DNA of 64,000 nt from JADLHS01 sp964594985 (lineage in GTDB: Bacteria > Verrucomicrobiota > Verrucomicrobiia > Limisphaerales > JADLHS01), in assembly GCA_964594985.1 (NCBI GenBank), contig CAZQNQ010000003.1, positions 248,001 to 312,000 on the forward strand, given 5' to 3'. Both the position numbers and the translations under genes were made by a program. Below are positions 7,974-15,488 of the stretch, in pieces. Below the pieces are notes generated by a model. It was not told the origin of the DNA and searched no databases. It saw only the letters and a program-made list of their open reading frames with translations. The number at the start of each line of letters is the position of its first letter. The stretch's first letter is position 1.

Positions 7974-8813
7974 CTACGATTTGATGTCGCGCACGAGAAA
8001 CGCCGTGCTGCCGATCACAAAAGCCGTGGCGCTGATGCCGAGCAGGATGGCTTCCGATTGCAGGATTTGTGGCCACGGAGTTGGCGTGCGGAAGACCAGC
8101 AGCCAGCAATCAAAATGATGGGTGATGAACCAGTTTTGATAGTCCTCAAAGAAGGGAAGGTTTTCCATCACCATGTTGATGAACAGATAGGAGAGCGAAA
8201 GAATCGTGGCGGCGGCCGGCTTGATGTTAAAGCACGAAAACATGAATGCCACTGACAACAGGGCGACCGAATTGGCAACCACGAACAGCAGAGAAATGGA
8301 ATACAACAGCAGCCCTTCAGACGCGGAAAAGATGCCAAAGGTCGAACGCAAAAGGGAAAAGGCGAACATCCCTTTCCATGGAAAAACGATTCGCGCGAAA
8401 CACAAGGCAATCAGCCCCAGCGCCAGCACCAGCACAGCGGAAAAAATTATTCCCGCGAGCCATTTCATGACCAGGAGTCGAAGCCGCGAAATGGGACGCG
8501 ACAAAATCATTCTCAATGTTCCATCCTCGACTTCCTTTGCCACCAAGTCGCCACCGATAAGCGCCACATAGAGCGGCAGCAGCAGCAAAACCTGCGGCAG
8601 CAGCATCTGCAAGGCAACCGTCAATGCCGAGATATACTCAGATGCCAAATAGCCATTGCCGGCCAGCAGCCGCTCGAATTGATCCTGCCAGCGCGTGTAT
8701 CTGAACATTAACAACATCACTGTCTGCACCAGAATGAACGCGCCAAAGCCGATGTAAGTCCGCTTTTTGCCGAACAGCTTCCAGAGTTCGTTTTTAAGTT
8801 GGGCGAAAAACAT
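7974..8813 (-). CDS. ABC-2 type transporter permease
   Basis: An integral membrane protein of about 280 aa with six hydrophobic helices, the membrane half of an ABC-2 exporter. It begins MFFAQLKNELWKLFGKKRTYI, a cytosolic amphipathic start typical of this group; the ATG at 8837 is an alternative. Helices follow at IGFGAFILVQTVMLLMF, around LLPQVLLLLPLYVALIGG, WLAGIIFSAVLVLALGLI and towards the C-terminus. A conserved cytosolic segment EVEDGTLRMILSRPISR is where the ATPase couples. It pairs with the ATP-binding protein encoded upstream at 9015-9914. The substrate cannot be told from sequence. Confidence 0.9.
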   Translation of the reverse strand: MFFAQLKNELWKLFGKKRTYIGFGAFILVQTVMLLMFRYTRWQDQFERLLAGNGYLASEYISALTVALQMLLPQVLLLLPLYVALIGGDLVAKEVEDGTLRMILSRPISRLRLLVMKWLAGIIFSAVLVLALGLIALCFARIVFPWKGMFAFSLLRSTFGIFSASEGLLLYSISLLFVVANSVALLSVAFMFSCFNIKPAAATILSLSYLFINMVMENLPFFEDYQNWFITHHFDCWLLVFRTPTPWPQILQSEAILLGISATAFVIGSTAFLVRDIKS

Positions 8814-9014
8814 GGTGTTAAATTCAAGTTCAGGCATCGCAAGTCCGGCGCGTCTTGGACTGCGGGGGCAAGCGAAGCGCGACCTCGCTTTTCGCGCGGA
8901 CGACAACCATCGCAACGGCGTAAGATTTTGGTGCGTGCGAAAGCGTCGGCACCGCTGGCGCTCTGCCGGCGGAGTCCATGGTGCTAAACGCTGGAGGGTT
9001 GCCTTTGGGCTTCG

Positions 9015-9914
9015 TCATGCGGATTTCGAGTTTTTCACCAGTTCCAGATAAAAATCCTCCAGCGTTTGCTCACGTGCCCAGATGCCTTCAACAGCGTGTC
9101 CGGCCTGCACCAAAGTGCGTGCGATCTCCGAAGTCGTGACGCCGTCGCACAACAGAATGAACTCCGTTCCCTCGCTGCCGGAAATCAGCTTTTGCTCGCG
9201 CAGCAAAGTCACCGCGGCAACGAAATCTTTCGTTCGCAACGCCACGCGTCCCCGCGCCGCTTTGACATCCGCCACCGTGCCGTCAAAAACCTTCTCGCCG
9301 CGATGCAGCACGGCGATGCGCGTGCAGAGTTGTTCCACTTCGGTCAGCAGATGCGACGACAGCAGAATGGTCAGACCAAGTTCGCGATGCAGCCGCAGGA
9401 TAGTCTGGCGCATTTCCGCGATGCCCTCGGGGTCAAGCCCGCTGCCGGGTTCATCGAGAATCAGCAATTCCGGCTGCGGCAACAGCGCTTGCGCCAGTGC
9501 GAGTCGTGCTCGCATCCCGTGCGAATACGTCTTCACCGGACTTTGCTCGCGCCCCGTCAATCCGACCCAGTCCACCACTTCGCGAATCCGCTCCTTGGAT
9601 GTCGGCGCGGTGTAGTGACTGAGGATTTCCAGATTCCGCCAGCCGCTCAGATAATCATAAAACGCCGGTGCTTCAAAAATCGCACCGACCTTTTGCAACG
9701 CCCGGGCGCGATGCGTCGTGACATCATGTCCGCAAATTTTCACTTCACCGCCCGTCGGCCAGACTTGTCCGAGCATCATGCCGATGGTGGTGCTTTTGCC
9801 CGCGCCGTTGTGACCAAGCAGGCCAAAGACTTCGCCGCGCGGCACGGACAAAGTCAGATCGCCCACCGCCATGCGTTGGCCGAATTTTTTGTGCAGATGA
9901 GAAAGCTCGATCAT
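9015..9914 (-). CDS. ABC transporter ATP-binding protein
   Basis: A 299-aa ATPase of an ABC-2 exporter. Walker A GHNGAGKS is at residues 34-41, the signature YSHGMRARLALAQALL lies in the middle, and Walker B LLILDEPGSGLDPEG is followed by the H-loop SSHLLTEVEQL. A C-terminal extension of about 80 residues after the nucleotide-binding domain is common in this subfamily. The ATG overlaps the TGA of the upstream prepilin-like gene (ATGA at 9911-9914), which suggests translational coupling. The permease is encoded downstream after 200 bp. Confidence 0.95.
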   Translation of the reverse strand: MIELSHLHKKFGQRMAVGDLTLSVPRGEVFGLLGHNGAGKSTTIGMMLGQVWPTGGEVKICGHDVTTHRARALQKVGAIFEAPAFYDYLSGWRNLEILSHYTAPTSKERIREVVDWVGLTGREQSPVKTYSHGMRARLALAQALLPQPELLILDEPGSGLDPEGIAEMRQTILRLHRELGLTILLSSHLLTEVEQLCTRIAVLHRGEKVFDGTVADVKAARGRVALRTKDFVAAVTLLREQKLISGSEGTEFILLCDGVTTSEIARTLVQAGHAVEGIWAREQTLEDFYLELVKNSKSA

Positions 9915-10705
9915 CTCTTTTTTATCGTTCCCGCGATGGCGAGCAGGTTTTTGATGTGCCCGTCGGCGTAGAGATAATTCACCGCCTTGTTCGCGCCGCG
10001 CGCGGCATGAAAATTTTCCTTGTCGAAGAACACCGGCATGGCGTGCGCATCAAACTTCATCCCCAGCACAGATAACTGATCGGCCATCTGTCCGTTGAGC
10101 AGGTTGTTCCACGAATAACTTGCTCCAGTGGTTTCAAATAGTTGTTGGCGATCTGACGGACAGCGCAGCACATTGGTATTCCCCAATTCAGCCCGCAACA
10201 CGTCATCCGGGCCGGGAAACTCATTGGTGATCGTCAGCGATTTGTCGCGCATGAACGGCAAACGCTGATTGTTCGCATCTACATAAAGCTGCAACGCCAC
10301 GCCGATCTGCCGCAAGTTGCTCAAGCACGCCGCACCCCGCGCGCTTTCCTTCGCCCGCCCCAGCGCCGGCAACAACAACGCCGCCAGAATCGCGATGATG
10401 CCAATGACGACGAGCAACTCGATGAGCGTGAAGGCGGATTTGTGTTGAACGCTCGCCCTCACCCCGGCCCTCTCCCCCAGGAGCGGGAGAAATGTTCGAC
10501 CGTGCTCAACAGAACCAATCGCTCCGTTTACAGTAAGCGGGTATGTCTGAATTAGGGCATGGCGGCGATAGCCATGTTGTTGATCGAGAAACCCAGGTCG
10601 CTCGCGCGCTGTCCCCTCTCCCCGGGGGAGAGGGTTAGGGTGAGGGCGGGCGTTTCCACAAAACACTTCCGACTCAGGACTCAAGATTGGAAGTTTGGAA
10701 CTCAT
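9911..10705 (-). CDS. Prepilin-type N-terminal methylation protein with repeat-derived leader
   Basis: A type IV pilin-like or pseudopilin-like protein. SAFTLIELLVV followed by IGIIAILAALLLPAL is the class III prepilin segment with the conserved Glu, and the C-terminus has the NYLYADGHIK motif common in Verrucomicrobia/Planctomycete prepilin-like proteins. ATG 10705 has a good Shine-Dalgarno (GGGGGAG about 8 nt upstream), but it puts about 90 residues before FTLIEL, where about 10 are usual. Much of that leader is encoded by two palindromic repeat units (10450-10490 and 10613-10650). A GTG at 10462 would give a normal-length leader but itself lies in a repeat. The stop overlaps the ABC ATPase start. 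Which start is used is unresolved. Confidence 0.8.
   Translation of the reverse strand: MSSKLPILSPESEVFCGNARPHPNPLPRGEGTARERPGFLDQQHGYRRHALIQTYPLTVNGAIGSVEHGRTFLPLLGERAGVRASVQHKSAFTLIELLVVIGIIAILAALLLPALGRAKESARGAACLSNLRQIGVALQLYVDANNQRLPFMRDKSLTITNEFPGPDDVLRAELGNTNVLRCPSDRQQLFETTGASYSWNNLLNGQMADQLSVLGMKFDAHAMPVFFDKENFHAARGANKAVNYLYADGHIKNLLAIAGTIKKR
10450..10650. repeat. Inverted pair of CCCTCACC palindromic elements inside a reading frame
   Basis: Units at 10450-10490 and 10613-10650 are inverse copies of the element seen at 3936-4132 (GCCCTCACCCCGGCCCTCTC type), here with a 122-bp spacer. Both lie inside the 5' part of the prepilin-like frame, where they encode peptides of the type RPHPNPLPRGEG and LPLLGERAGVRAS. 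The frame remains open across the whole element. Confidence 0.85.
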
Positions 10706-10708
10706 CCC

Positions 10709-11320
10709 TCATCTCCCCCGGAACGGTCGTCCCGATTCCATACTGCGCTGCAATTCTTCCAACAGCGGCGCGAGTTCCGCTTTCGTCTGTGCCGAACTCT
10801 CGCTGTAAAAGGATTTCAGCCCGATGGTTCGCACCTTGGCTTCCAGTTCAGGACTCAGCGGCGGCGCGTTTGTGCCATTCGACTCACCAAGCGCCCCTTG
10901 CTGTTGCTGTTCGCGCAATCGTTTCATCGCCTGGTCCACCGTGCGTTTGCGCTTTTCCTCCGGCAATTCCTCAAATGCGGCGATCATTTGTTTGAACCCC
11001 GTGGGCATCGTCGCCTCAATGAACGCCGCCTTTTCTTCCTCCGTCATCTGTGCGAACCAATCCCCAATCGTCCGCCCCATCCGCAACTCGCGCCGTTCTT
11101 CCAGCGAAAGCCGGTTCAACATTTCCGCCAGCTTGCGCAATGCTGCCGCGCGATCCGCGGCGGATAGTTTGCTTAAATCCACCGCCGCGACATACGCGCG
11201 CACCTTGTCCGCCGTGACCTTGGCGTTCTTGGCGATGAAATATCCGGCCAGCGCCACCATCCAGATGGCGGCGACCGCCAGCAAAGCCGTTCCAATGGCG
11301 CGTTTACGTGGATTGCTCAC
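10709..11320 (-). CDS. Membrane-anchored hypothetical protein (203 aa)
   Basis: One N-terminal membrane segment (about residues 9-30) is followed by a highly charged, Glu/Arg/Ala-rich helical domain: KLSAADRAAALRKLAEML, LSLEERRELRMG, EELPEEKRKRTVDQAMKRLRE. The charged part is probably periplasmic or surface-facing with coiled-coil potential. I do not recognise a named family. The stop is 3 bp upstream of the SD-supported start of the prepilin-like gene, so the four genes 11320 to 7974 look like one operon: anchored helical protein, prepilin-like protein, ABC ATPase, permease. Confidence 0.75.
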   Translation of the reverse strand: MSNPRKRAIGTALLAVAAIWMVALAGYFIAKNAKVTADKVRAYVAAVDLSKLSAADRAAALRKLAEMLNRLSLEERRELRMGRTIGDWFAQMTEEEKAAFIEATMPTGFKQMIAAFEELPEEKRKRTVDQAMKRLREQQQQGALGESNGTNAPPLSPELEAKVRTIGLKSFYSESSAQTKAELAPLLEELQRSMESGRPFRGR

Positions 11321-11401
11321 GCCATGAGTTTAGCGCGCCGCGCTCCGTGTGCCATGAAAAGTTTAAGCTGCCGTAGCAACCGATGTGAATCGGCTCCAAT
11401 T

Positions 11402-11544
11402 GGGTATGACTGAAACTGCCGCGCAATTTTGGTTGGAGTTCAAGCTTTAGCTTGTTTCCGCCCGCCACCCTCCCTGCCGGACAAGCTAAAGCTTGAACTC
11501 CAACTTGGCGCCCGGCGTCAGGGAACGGCAGTTCCAGTCACACC
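11402..11544. repeat. Nested inverted repeat upstream of gcvP
   Basis: This occupies the centre of the 395-bp gene-free stretch 11321-11715. Inner arms are GTTGGAGTTCAAGCTTTAGC (from 11432) and its complement ending at 11504, each containing the smaller palindrome CAAGCTTTAGCTTG. Outer arms, GGTATGACTGAAACTGCCG (11403-11421) and the inverse at 11526-11544, are imperfect. I found no glycine-riboswitch-like motif in this leader. Confidence 0.85.
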
Positions 11545-11715
11545 CGCTCCAACCAGTTCAGATCAGACAGAACCGACTGGCGTCCGCTGCTGCGTGGGTT
11601 GACGCAGCATTTGCGCTGATTCGTGAAATTAGCGTCATTTCGTGAAGTCTCCGAATTTCGCTCCGCGCGCTTATTTTTTTTGCCCGCGCCCGTCCGGCTC
11701 GCTAACTTCCCGTCC

Positions 11716-14700
11716 ATGTCTTTAACGACCGCCGCCCAACCCAACCCTGACTCGCTGGTTCATCCAGATAAATTTGTCCGCCGCCACATCGGCCCCAACG
11801 CCGCTGAAACAGCAGAAATGTTGAAGCTATTGGGCCACGACTCAGTTGCAGCGCTGACCGATGCTGCCGTGCCGAAACAAATTCGTCTCGGCAAGGCGTT
11901 GAATCTCCCTGCGGCACAAAGCGAATTTGACGCGTTGCGCGAGCTAAAATCCATCGCGTCGCAGAATCAGGTCTTCCGCTCGTTCATCGGCCAGGGCTAC
12001 TACGACTGCATCACGCCGCCAGTCATCCAGCGGAACGTGCTGGAGAACCCCGGCTGGTACACGCAATACACGCCGTATCAGGCCGAGATTTCCCAAGGTC
12101 GTCTCGAAGCACTGCTGAATTTCCAAACGATGGTCGCCGAATTGACTGCGCTCGACATTGCCAATGCCTCCATGCTCGACGAAGCCACTGCGGCAGCGGA
12201 AGCGATGACGATGTCGTTGCGTCTTCATGCCGGGAGCGCCGGCGTCTCGCCAGCGAATCTCTATTTCATCTCTGAAACCTGCCATCCGCAAACCATCGAA
12301 GTCGTCACCGCCCGCGCCAAGGCCCTCGGTATCGAAGCGGTTGTCGGGAATCACGAAACTTTCGAGTTCTCCGACAAAGTGTTCGGCGCGCTGGTGCAAT
12401 ATCCCGATACGTTCGGCGCGATCCACAACTTTGAACCATTCACGGAAAAAGCTCACGCCGCTGGTGCAATGGTCACGGTTGCGACCGACTTGCTCGCGCT
12501 CACGCTCATCAAGCCGCCGGGCGAATTCGGCGCGGACATCGCTGTCGGTAGCGCGCAACGTTTCGGTGTGCCGCTCGGTTACGGTGGACCTCATGCGGCG
12601 TTCTTCGCCACGCGCGACGAATTTAAGCGCCAGATGCCCGGCCGCATTGTCGGCGTCTCCAAAGATTCGCGCGGCAAGCCGGCCATGCGCCTCGCGCTCG
12701 GCACGCGCGAGCAACACATCCGCCGCGAGAAAGCCACCAGCAATATCTGCACAGCCCAGGCGTTGCTCGCGAACATGGCTTCGCTTTACGCCTGCTATCA
12801 CGGGCCAGAAGGCTTGAAGAAGATTGCGCAACGCGTCCACCGCTGCGCCATCATTGCGCGAGCGATGTTGATCAACATGGGCTACAAGGCTTGTGATTCT
12901 TTTGCTGAAAAGACCGTTGTTGGGAAAAATCCGCAGACAGGAGCTGAAGCTGAATTCCGTTTCAAAGTTCCGGGCGAGCTTGTTTTCGACACTGTTCGCG
13001 TCAAAGGAGGCCCGAAGACTTCTGCGGAGTTGGTTGATAGTGCATTGGGGAAACAGATTAACATTCGCGATGTGGGCGACGGTTCGGTTTGTTTGTCGTT
13101 TGATGAGACAACAAGCTTGGAAGCCCTGTGGAGCTTGTTTGAGGTGTTCGCAACTCAGAAGGCTTCGGAAATTGAATACTCCGAGCATTTCAACCGTGCC
13201 GTCGGCATGGAACGGTCGCCGCACTATATGTCATTCGGCGCTTTCGAACGCCAATCAAAATTCCTCCAACACCCCGTCTTCAACCGCTACCACTCCGAGA
13301 CCGAGATGCTCCGCTACATCAAACGGCTCGAATCGCGCGACCTGTCGCTCACCGCCTCGATGATCCCGCTCGGCTCGTGTACGATGAAGCTCAACGCCGC
13401 GGCGGAAATGTTTCCCGTATCGTGGCCGGAGTTCGGCAAGATTCATCCGTTTGCGCCCATCAAACAGACGCGCGGTTACCAGAAGATGTTTGAGCAGCTC
13501 GAAACCTGGCTCGCGGAGATCACCGGGTTCGCCGGCATTTCGCTCCAGCCCAACGCCGGTTCGCAGGGCGAATACGCCGGGTTGCTCGTCATTCGCGCCT
13601 ATCACGAATCACGGAATGAGTCACATAGGACCGTTTGCCTGATTCCGTCATCAGCTCACGGAACAAACCCCGCAAGCGCAGTGATGGCTGGAATGCGAGT
13701 CGTATCCGTCGCATGTGACCAATCTGGAAACATAGATGTGGCGGACTTGAAGGCCAAAGCCGAAGCCCACAAGGACACGCTGGCCTGCCTCATGATCACC
13801 TATCCGTCCACGCACGGCGTGTTCGAGGAAACCATCCGCGAAATCTGCGAAATCATCCACGCCAACGGCGGTCAGGTTTACATGGACGGCGCGAACATGA
13901 ACGCGCAAGTCGGCCTCACCAGCCCCGGCTTCATCGGCGCAGACGTCTGCCATCTGAACCTGCACAAGACCTTTTGCATCCCGCACGGCGGCGGCGGACC
14001 GGGCGTCGGACCGATTGGCGTGGCGGAACATCTGGTTCAATTCTTGCCGGGGCACAATTTCTTCAAGGTAGGGCGCGTCACTCCGTGCGCGCCGTCAATG
14101 AATGTCGAAAAAATCGGCGCGCACGGAGTGACGCGCCCTACCAACATTGGTGCCGTCAGTGCCGCGCCGTGGGGCAGCGCGAGCATTCTCACCATCTCAT
14201 GGATGTATATCGCCATGATGGGCGCGGACGGACTGACCGAAGCGACGAAGTTCGCCATCCTCAACGCGAATTACATCTCCAAGCGGCTCGAAAAACATTT
14301 CCCAACGCTTTACCGCAGCAACGGCCTGGTCGCGCACGAATGTATTTTAGATTTGCGGGCATTTAAGAGCGTCACCGCCGAGGACGTGGCGAAACGGCTG
14401 ATGGATTACGGCTTCCACGCGCCCACGCTCTCGTGGCCCGTCGCCGGCACGCTCATGGTCGAACCGACCGAAAGTGAATCCCAATACGAACTGGATCGTT
14501 TTTGCGATGCGATGATTTCGATTCACGCAGAAATGACCGCCATTGAAAACGGTTCAACCGACGCCAAAAATAATCTGCTGAAAAACGCGCCGCATACCGC
14601 CGACATGATTGCCTCGGACAACTGGAACAGGCCTTACTCGCGCGAACAGGCCGCGTTTCCCGCCAAGTGGCTGCACGAATTCAAATTCTGGCCGCACGTC

Positions 14701-14775
14701 GGGCGTGTGGACAATGTCTTTGGGGATCGTAATCCGGTCTGCTCCTGCGTGGGGATGGAGAATTACACTGGTTGA
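11716..14775 (+). CDS. gcvP: Glycine dehydrogenase (decarboxylating), P protein
   Basis: The PLP-dependent P protein of the glycine cleavage system, which decarboxylates glycine and passes the aminomethyl group to lipoyl-H protein. From ATG 11716 it has 1019 aa (usual 950-970); the frame is open back to 11623. Both homologous halves are present. The PLP-lysine motif HLNLHKTFCIPHGGGGPGVG has Lys751. The surplus length is partly explained by a perfect 74-bp palindromic BIME at 14068-14141 that inserts VGRVTPCAPSMN...HGVTRPTN (about residues 785-809) between FLPGH and IGAVSAAPWGSA. A second REP-like hairpin encodes GSAGVSPAN near residue 175. gcvT and gcvH are not adjacent. A diverged copy of the last codons lies at 19489-19614. 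Confidence 0.96.
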   Translation: MSLTTAAQPNPDSLVHPDKFVRRHIGPNAAETAEMLKLLGHDSVAALTDAAVPKQIRLGKALNLPAAQSEFDALRELKSIASQNQVFRSFIGQGYYDCITPPVIQRNVLENPGWYTQYTPYQAEISQGRLEALLNFQTMVAELTALDIANASMLDEATAAAEAMTMSLRLHAGSAGVSPANLYFISETCHPQTIEVVTARAKALGIEAVVGNHETFEFSDKVFGALVQYPDTFGAIHNFEPFTEKAHAAGAMVTVATDLLALTLIKPPGEFGADIAVGSAQRFGVPLGYGGPHAAFFATRDEFKRQMPGRIVGVSKDSRGKPAMRLALGTREQHIRREKATSNICTAQALLANMASLYACYHGPEGLKKIAQRVHRCAIIARAMLINMGYKACDSFAEKTVVGKNPQTGAEAEFRFKVPGELVFDTVRVKGGPKTSAELVDSALGKQINIRDVGDGSVCLSFDETTSLEALWSLFEVFATQKASEIEYSEHFNRAVGMERSPHYMSFGAFERQSKFLQHPVFNRYHSETEMLRYIKRLESRDLSLTASMIPLGSCTMKLNAAAEMFPVSWPEFGKIHPFAPIKQTRGYQKMFEQLETWLAEITGFAGISLQPNAGSQGEYAGLLVIRAYHESRNESHRTVCLIPSSAHGTNPASAVMAGMRVVSVACDQSGNIDVADLKAKAEAHKDTLACLMITYPSTHGVFEETIREICEIIHANGGQVYMDGANMNAQVGLTSPGFIGADVCHLNLHKTFCIPHGGGGPGVGPIGVAEHLVQFLPGHNFFKVGRVTPCAPSMNVEKIGAHGVTRPTNIGAVSAAPWGSASILTISWMYIAMMGADGLTEATKFAILNANYISKRLEKHFPTLYRSNGLVAHECILDLRAFKSVTAEDVAKRLMDYGFHAPTLSWPVAGTLMVEPTESESQYELDRFCDAMISIHAEMTAIENGSTDAKNNLLKNAPHTADMIASDNWNRPYSREQAAFPAKWLHEFKFWPHVGRVDNVFGDRNPVCSCVGMENYTG
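12233..12254. repeat. REP-like hairpin inside gcvP
   Basis: GGAGCGCCGGCGTCTCGCCAGC folds as GCCGGCG-TCT-CGCCAGC with one mismatch. It shares the GGAGCGCCGG head with the units at 7826-7945. It encodes SAGVSPA in a region where other P proteins have an unrelated, slightly shorter sequence. The assignment is weaker than for the 14068 element. Confidence 0.5.
14068..14141. repeat. BIME: two GTAG-REP units in inverse orientation, in frame inside gcvP
   Basis: Left arm 14068-14093 starts GTAGGGCGCGTCACTCCG and continues TGCGCGCC; right arm 14116-14141 is its exact reverse complement (26 of 26), with a 22-bp loop. Each arm has the REP layout: a 5' GTAG tetranucleotide followed by a hairpin (GGCGCG/CGCGCC). 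The same arm occurs at 37514-37539. Confidence 0.95.
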
Positions 14776-14838
14776 ACCGCGAAACATACGAATTACACGA
14801 AATGTTCCAGCCGCGAAAGAACACAGGGAGCGCAAAGC

Positions 14839-14865
14839 CCTTCTCCGTCTCGATCGGGGAGAAGG
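14839..14865. repeat. Short palindrome after gcvP
   Basis: CCTTCTCC-N10-GGGAGAAGG, a degenerate relative of the CTCTCCCC/GGGGAGAG elements. No T-run follows, so it is not a standard intrinsic terminator. Confidence 0.5.
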
Positions 14866-14890
14866 TGGCTAAGCCGGATGAGGCGTCGAA

Positions 14891-15460
14891 ATGAAAACTC
14901 ACAAAGAAGAAATCGAGGAAATGATTGATGCCGTAATAAAGCTCACTTGGAATTACACGGTGTTTCGGGCGTTGTTTGAGAAGAACGAGGTTGATTGCGA
15001 GGCCAGGCAAGCGCACCCAGAATTTTTTCTCACGATGCACGACACTTTGTTTTGTGCGTTTTGCGTAATGACGGAACTGCTCTTTGAAAAAAAGGCGGGA
15101 AGAACATCGCTTTTCGGCTTGATTAGCAGGGCCAAGCCGGACCTTGCAAATAAATTGACTGAGAAAATTCGTGCTAAAGCCAGTCTCATTGAGAAGATTG
15201 AAACTATTCGCTACCAAGTCTGCACGCACCGCTTTCAGGCAAAGTCGCCAAAAGATGTATTCGCTGAGGCACGCCCTCGTGTGAGCATGATGACCGAGGT
15301 GGCCGACCTCGCGCGCTTCGTGATCCTCGAACTCGTTGGAGAGGCTGACGGCGACAGAAAAGCAGAGCTTGAAAGGCAGCAGTTGAGTGAGACGACGCTC
15401 CGGTGCGTTGCCGACGACGCAGGCCAAGTCATGCGAGCATTTCGGTCGAATGATTGTTAG
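14891..15460 (+). CDS. HEPN / AbiU2-like protein (189 aa)
   Basis: An all-helical soluble protein. RYQVCTHRF contains Arg107-X5-His113, the R-X4-6-H catalytic motif of HEPN-superfamily RNases, placed after a long helix as in AbiU2-type HEPN domains (their usual form is LRNKxxAHR). The upstream helix FFLTMHDTLFCAFCVMTELLF also fits that group. AbiU2-type proteins are linked to abortive phage infection and HEPN proteins often act as RNases in toxin modules. The assignment comes from pattern memory, and activity is inferred. It is the first gene of the insert between gcvP and its 3' remnant. A partner minimal nucleotidyltransferase is not seen. Confidence 0.7.
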   Translation: MKTHKEEIEEMIDAVIKLTWNYTVFRALFEKNEVDCEARQAHPEFFLTMHDTLFCAFCVMTELLFEKKAGRTSLFGLISRAKPDLANKLTEKIRAKASLIEKIETIRYQVCTHRFQAKSPKDVFAEARPRVSMMTEVADLARFVILELVGEADGDRKAELERQQLSETTLRCVADDAGQVMRAFRSNDC

Positions 15461-15488
15461 CGGCCTATTTGAATTTGCGTTTCGACGC

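Noticed and set aside
11321..11715. Glycine riboswitch upstream of gcvP
   Set aside because: I looked for tandem glycine-aptamer motifs and found only inverted repeats; nothing supports an aptamer.
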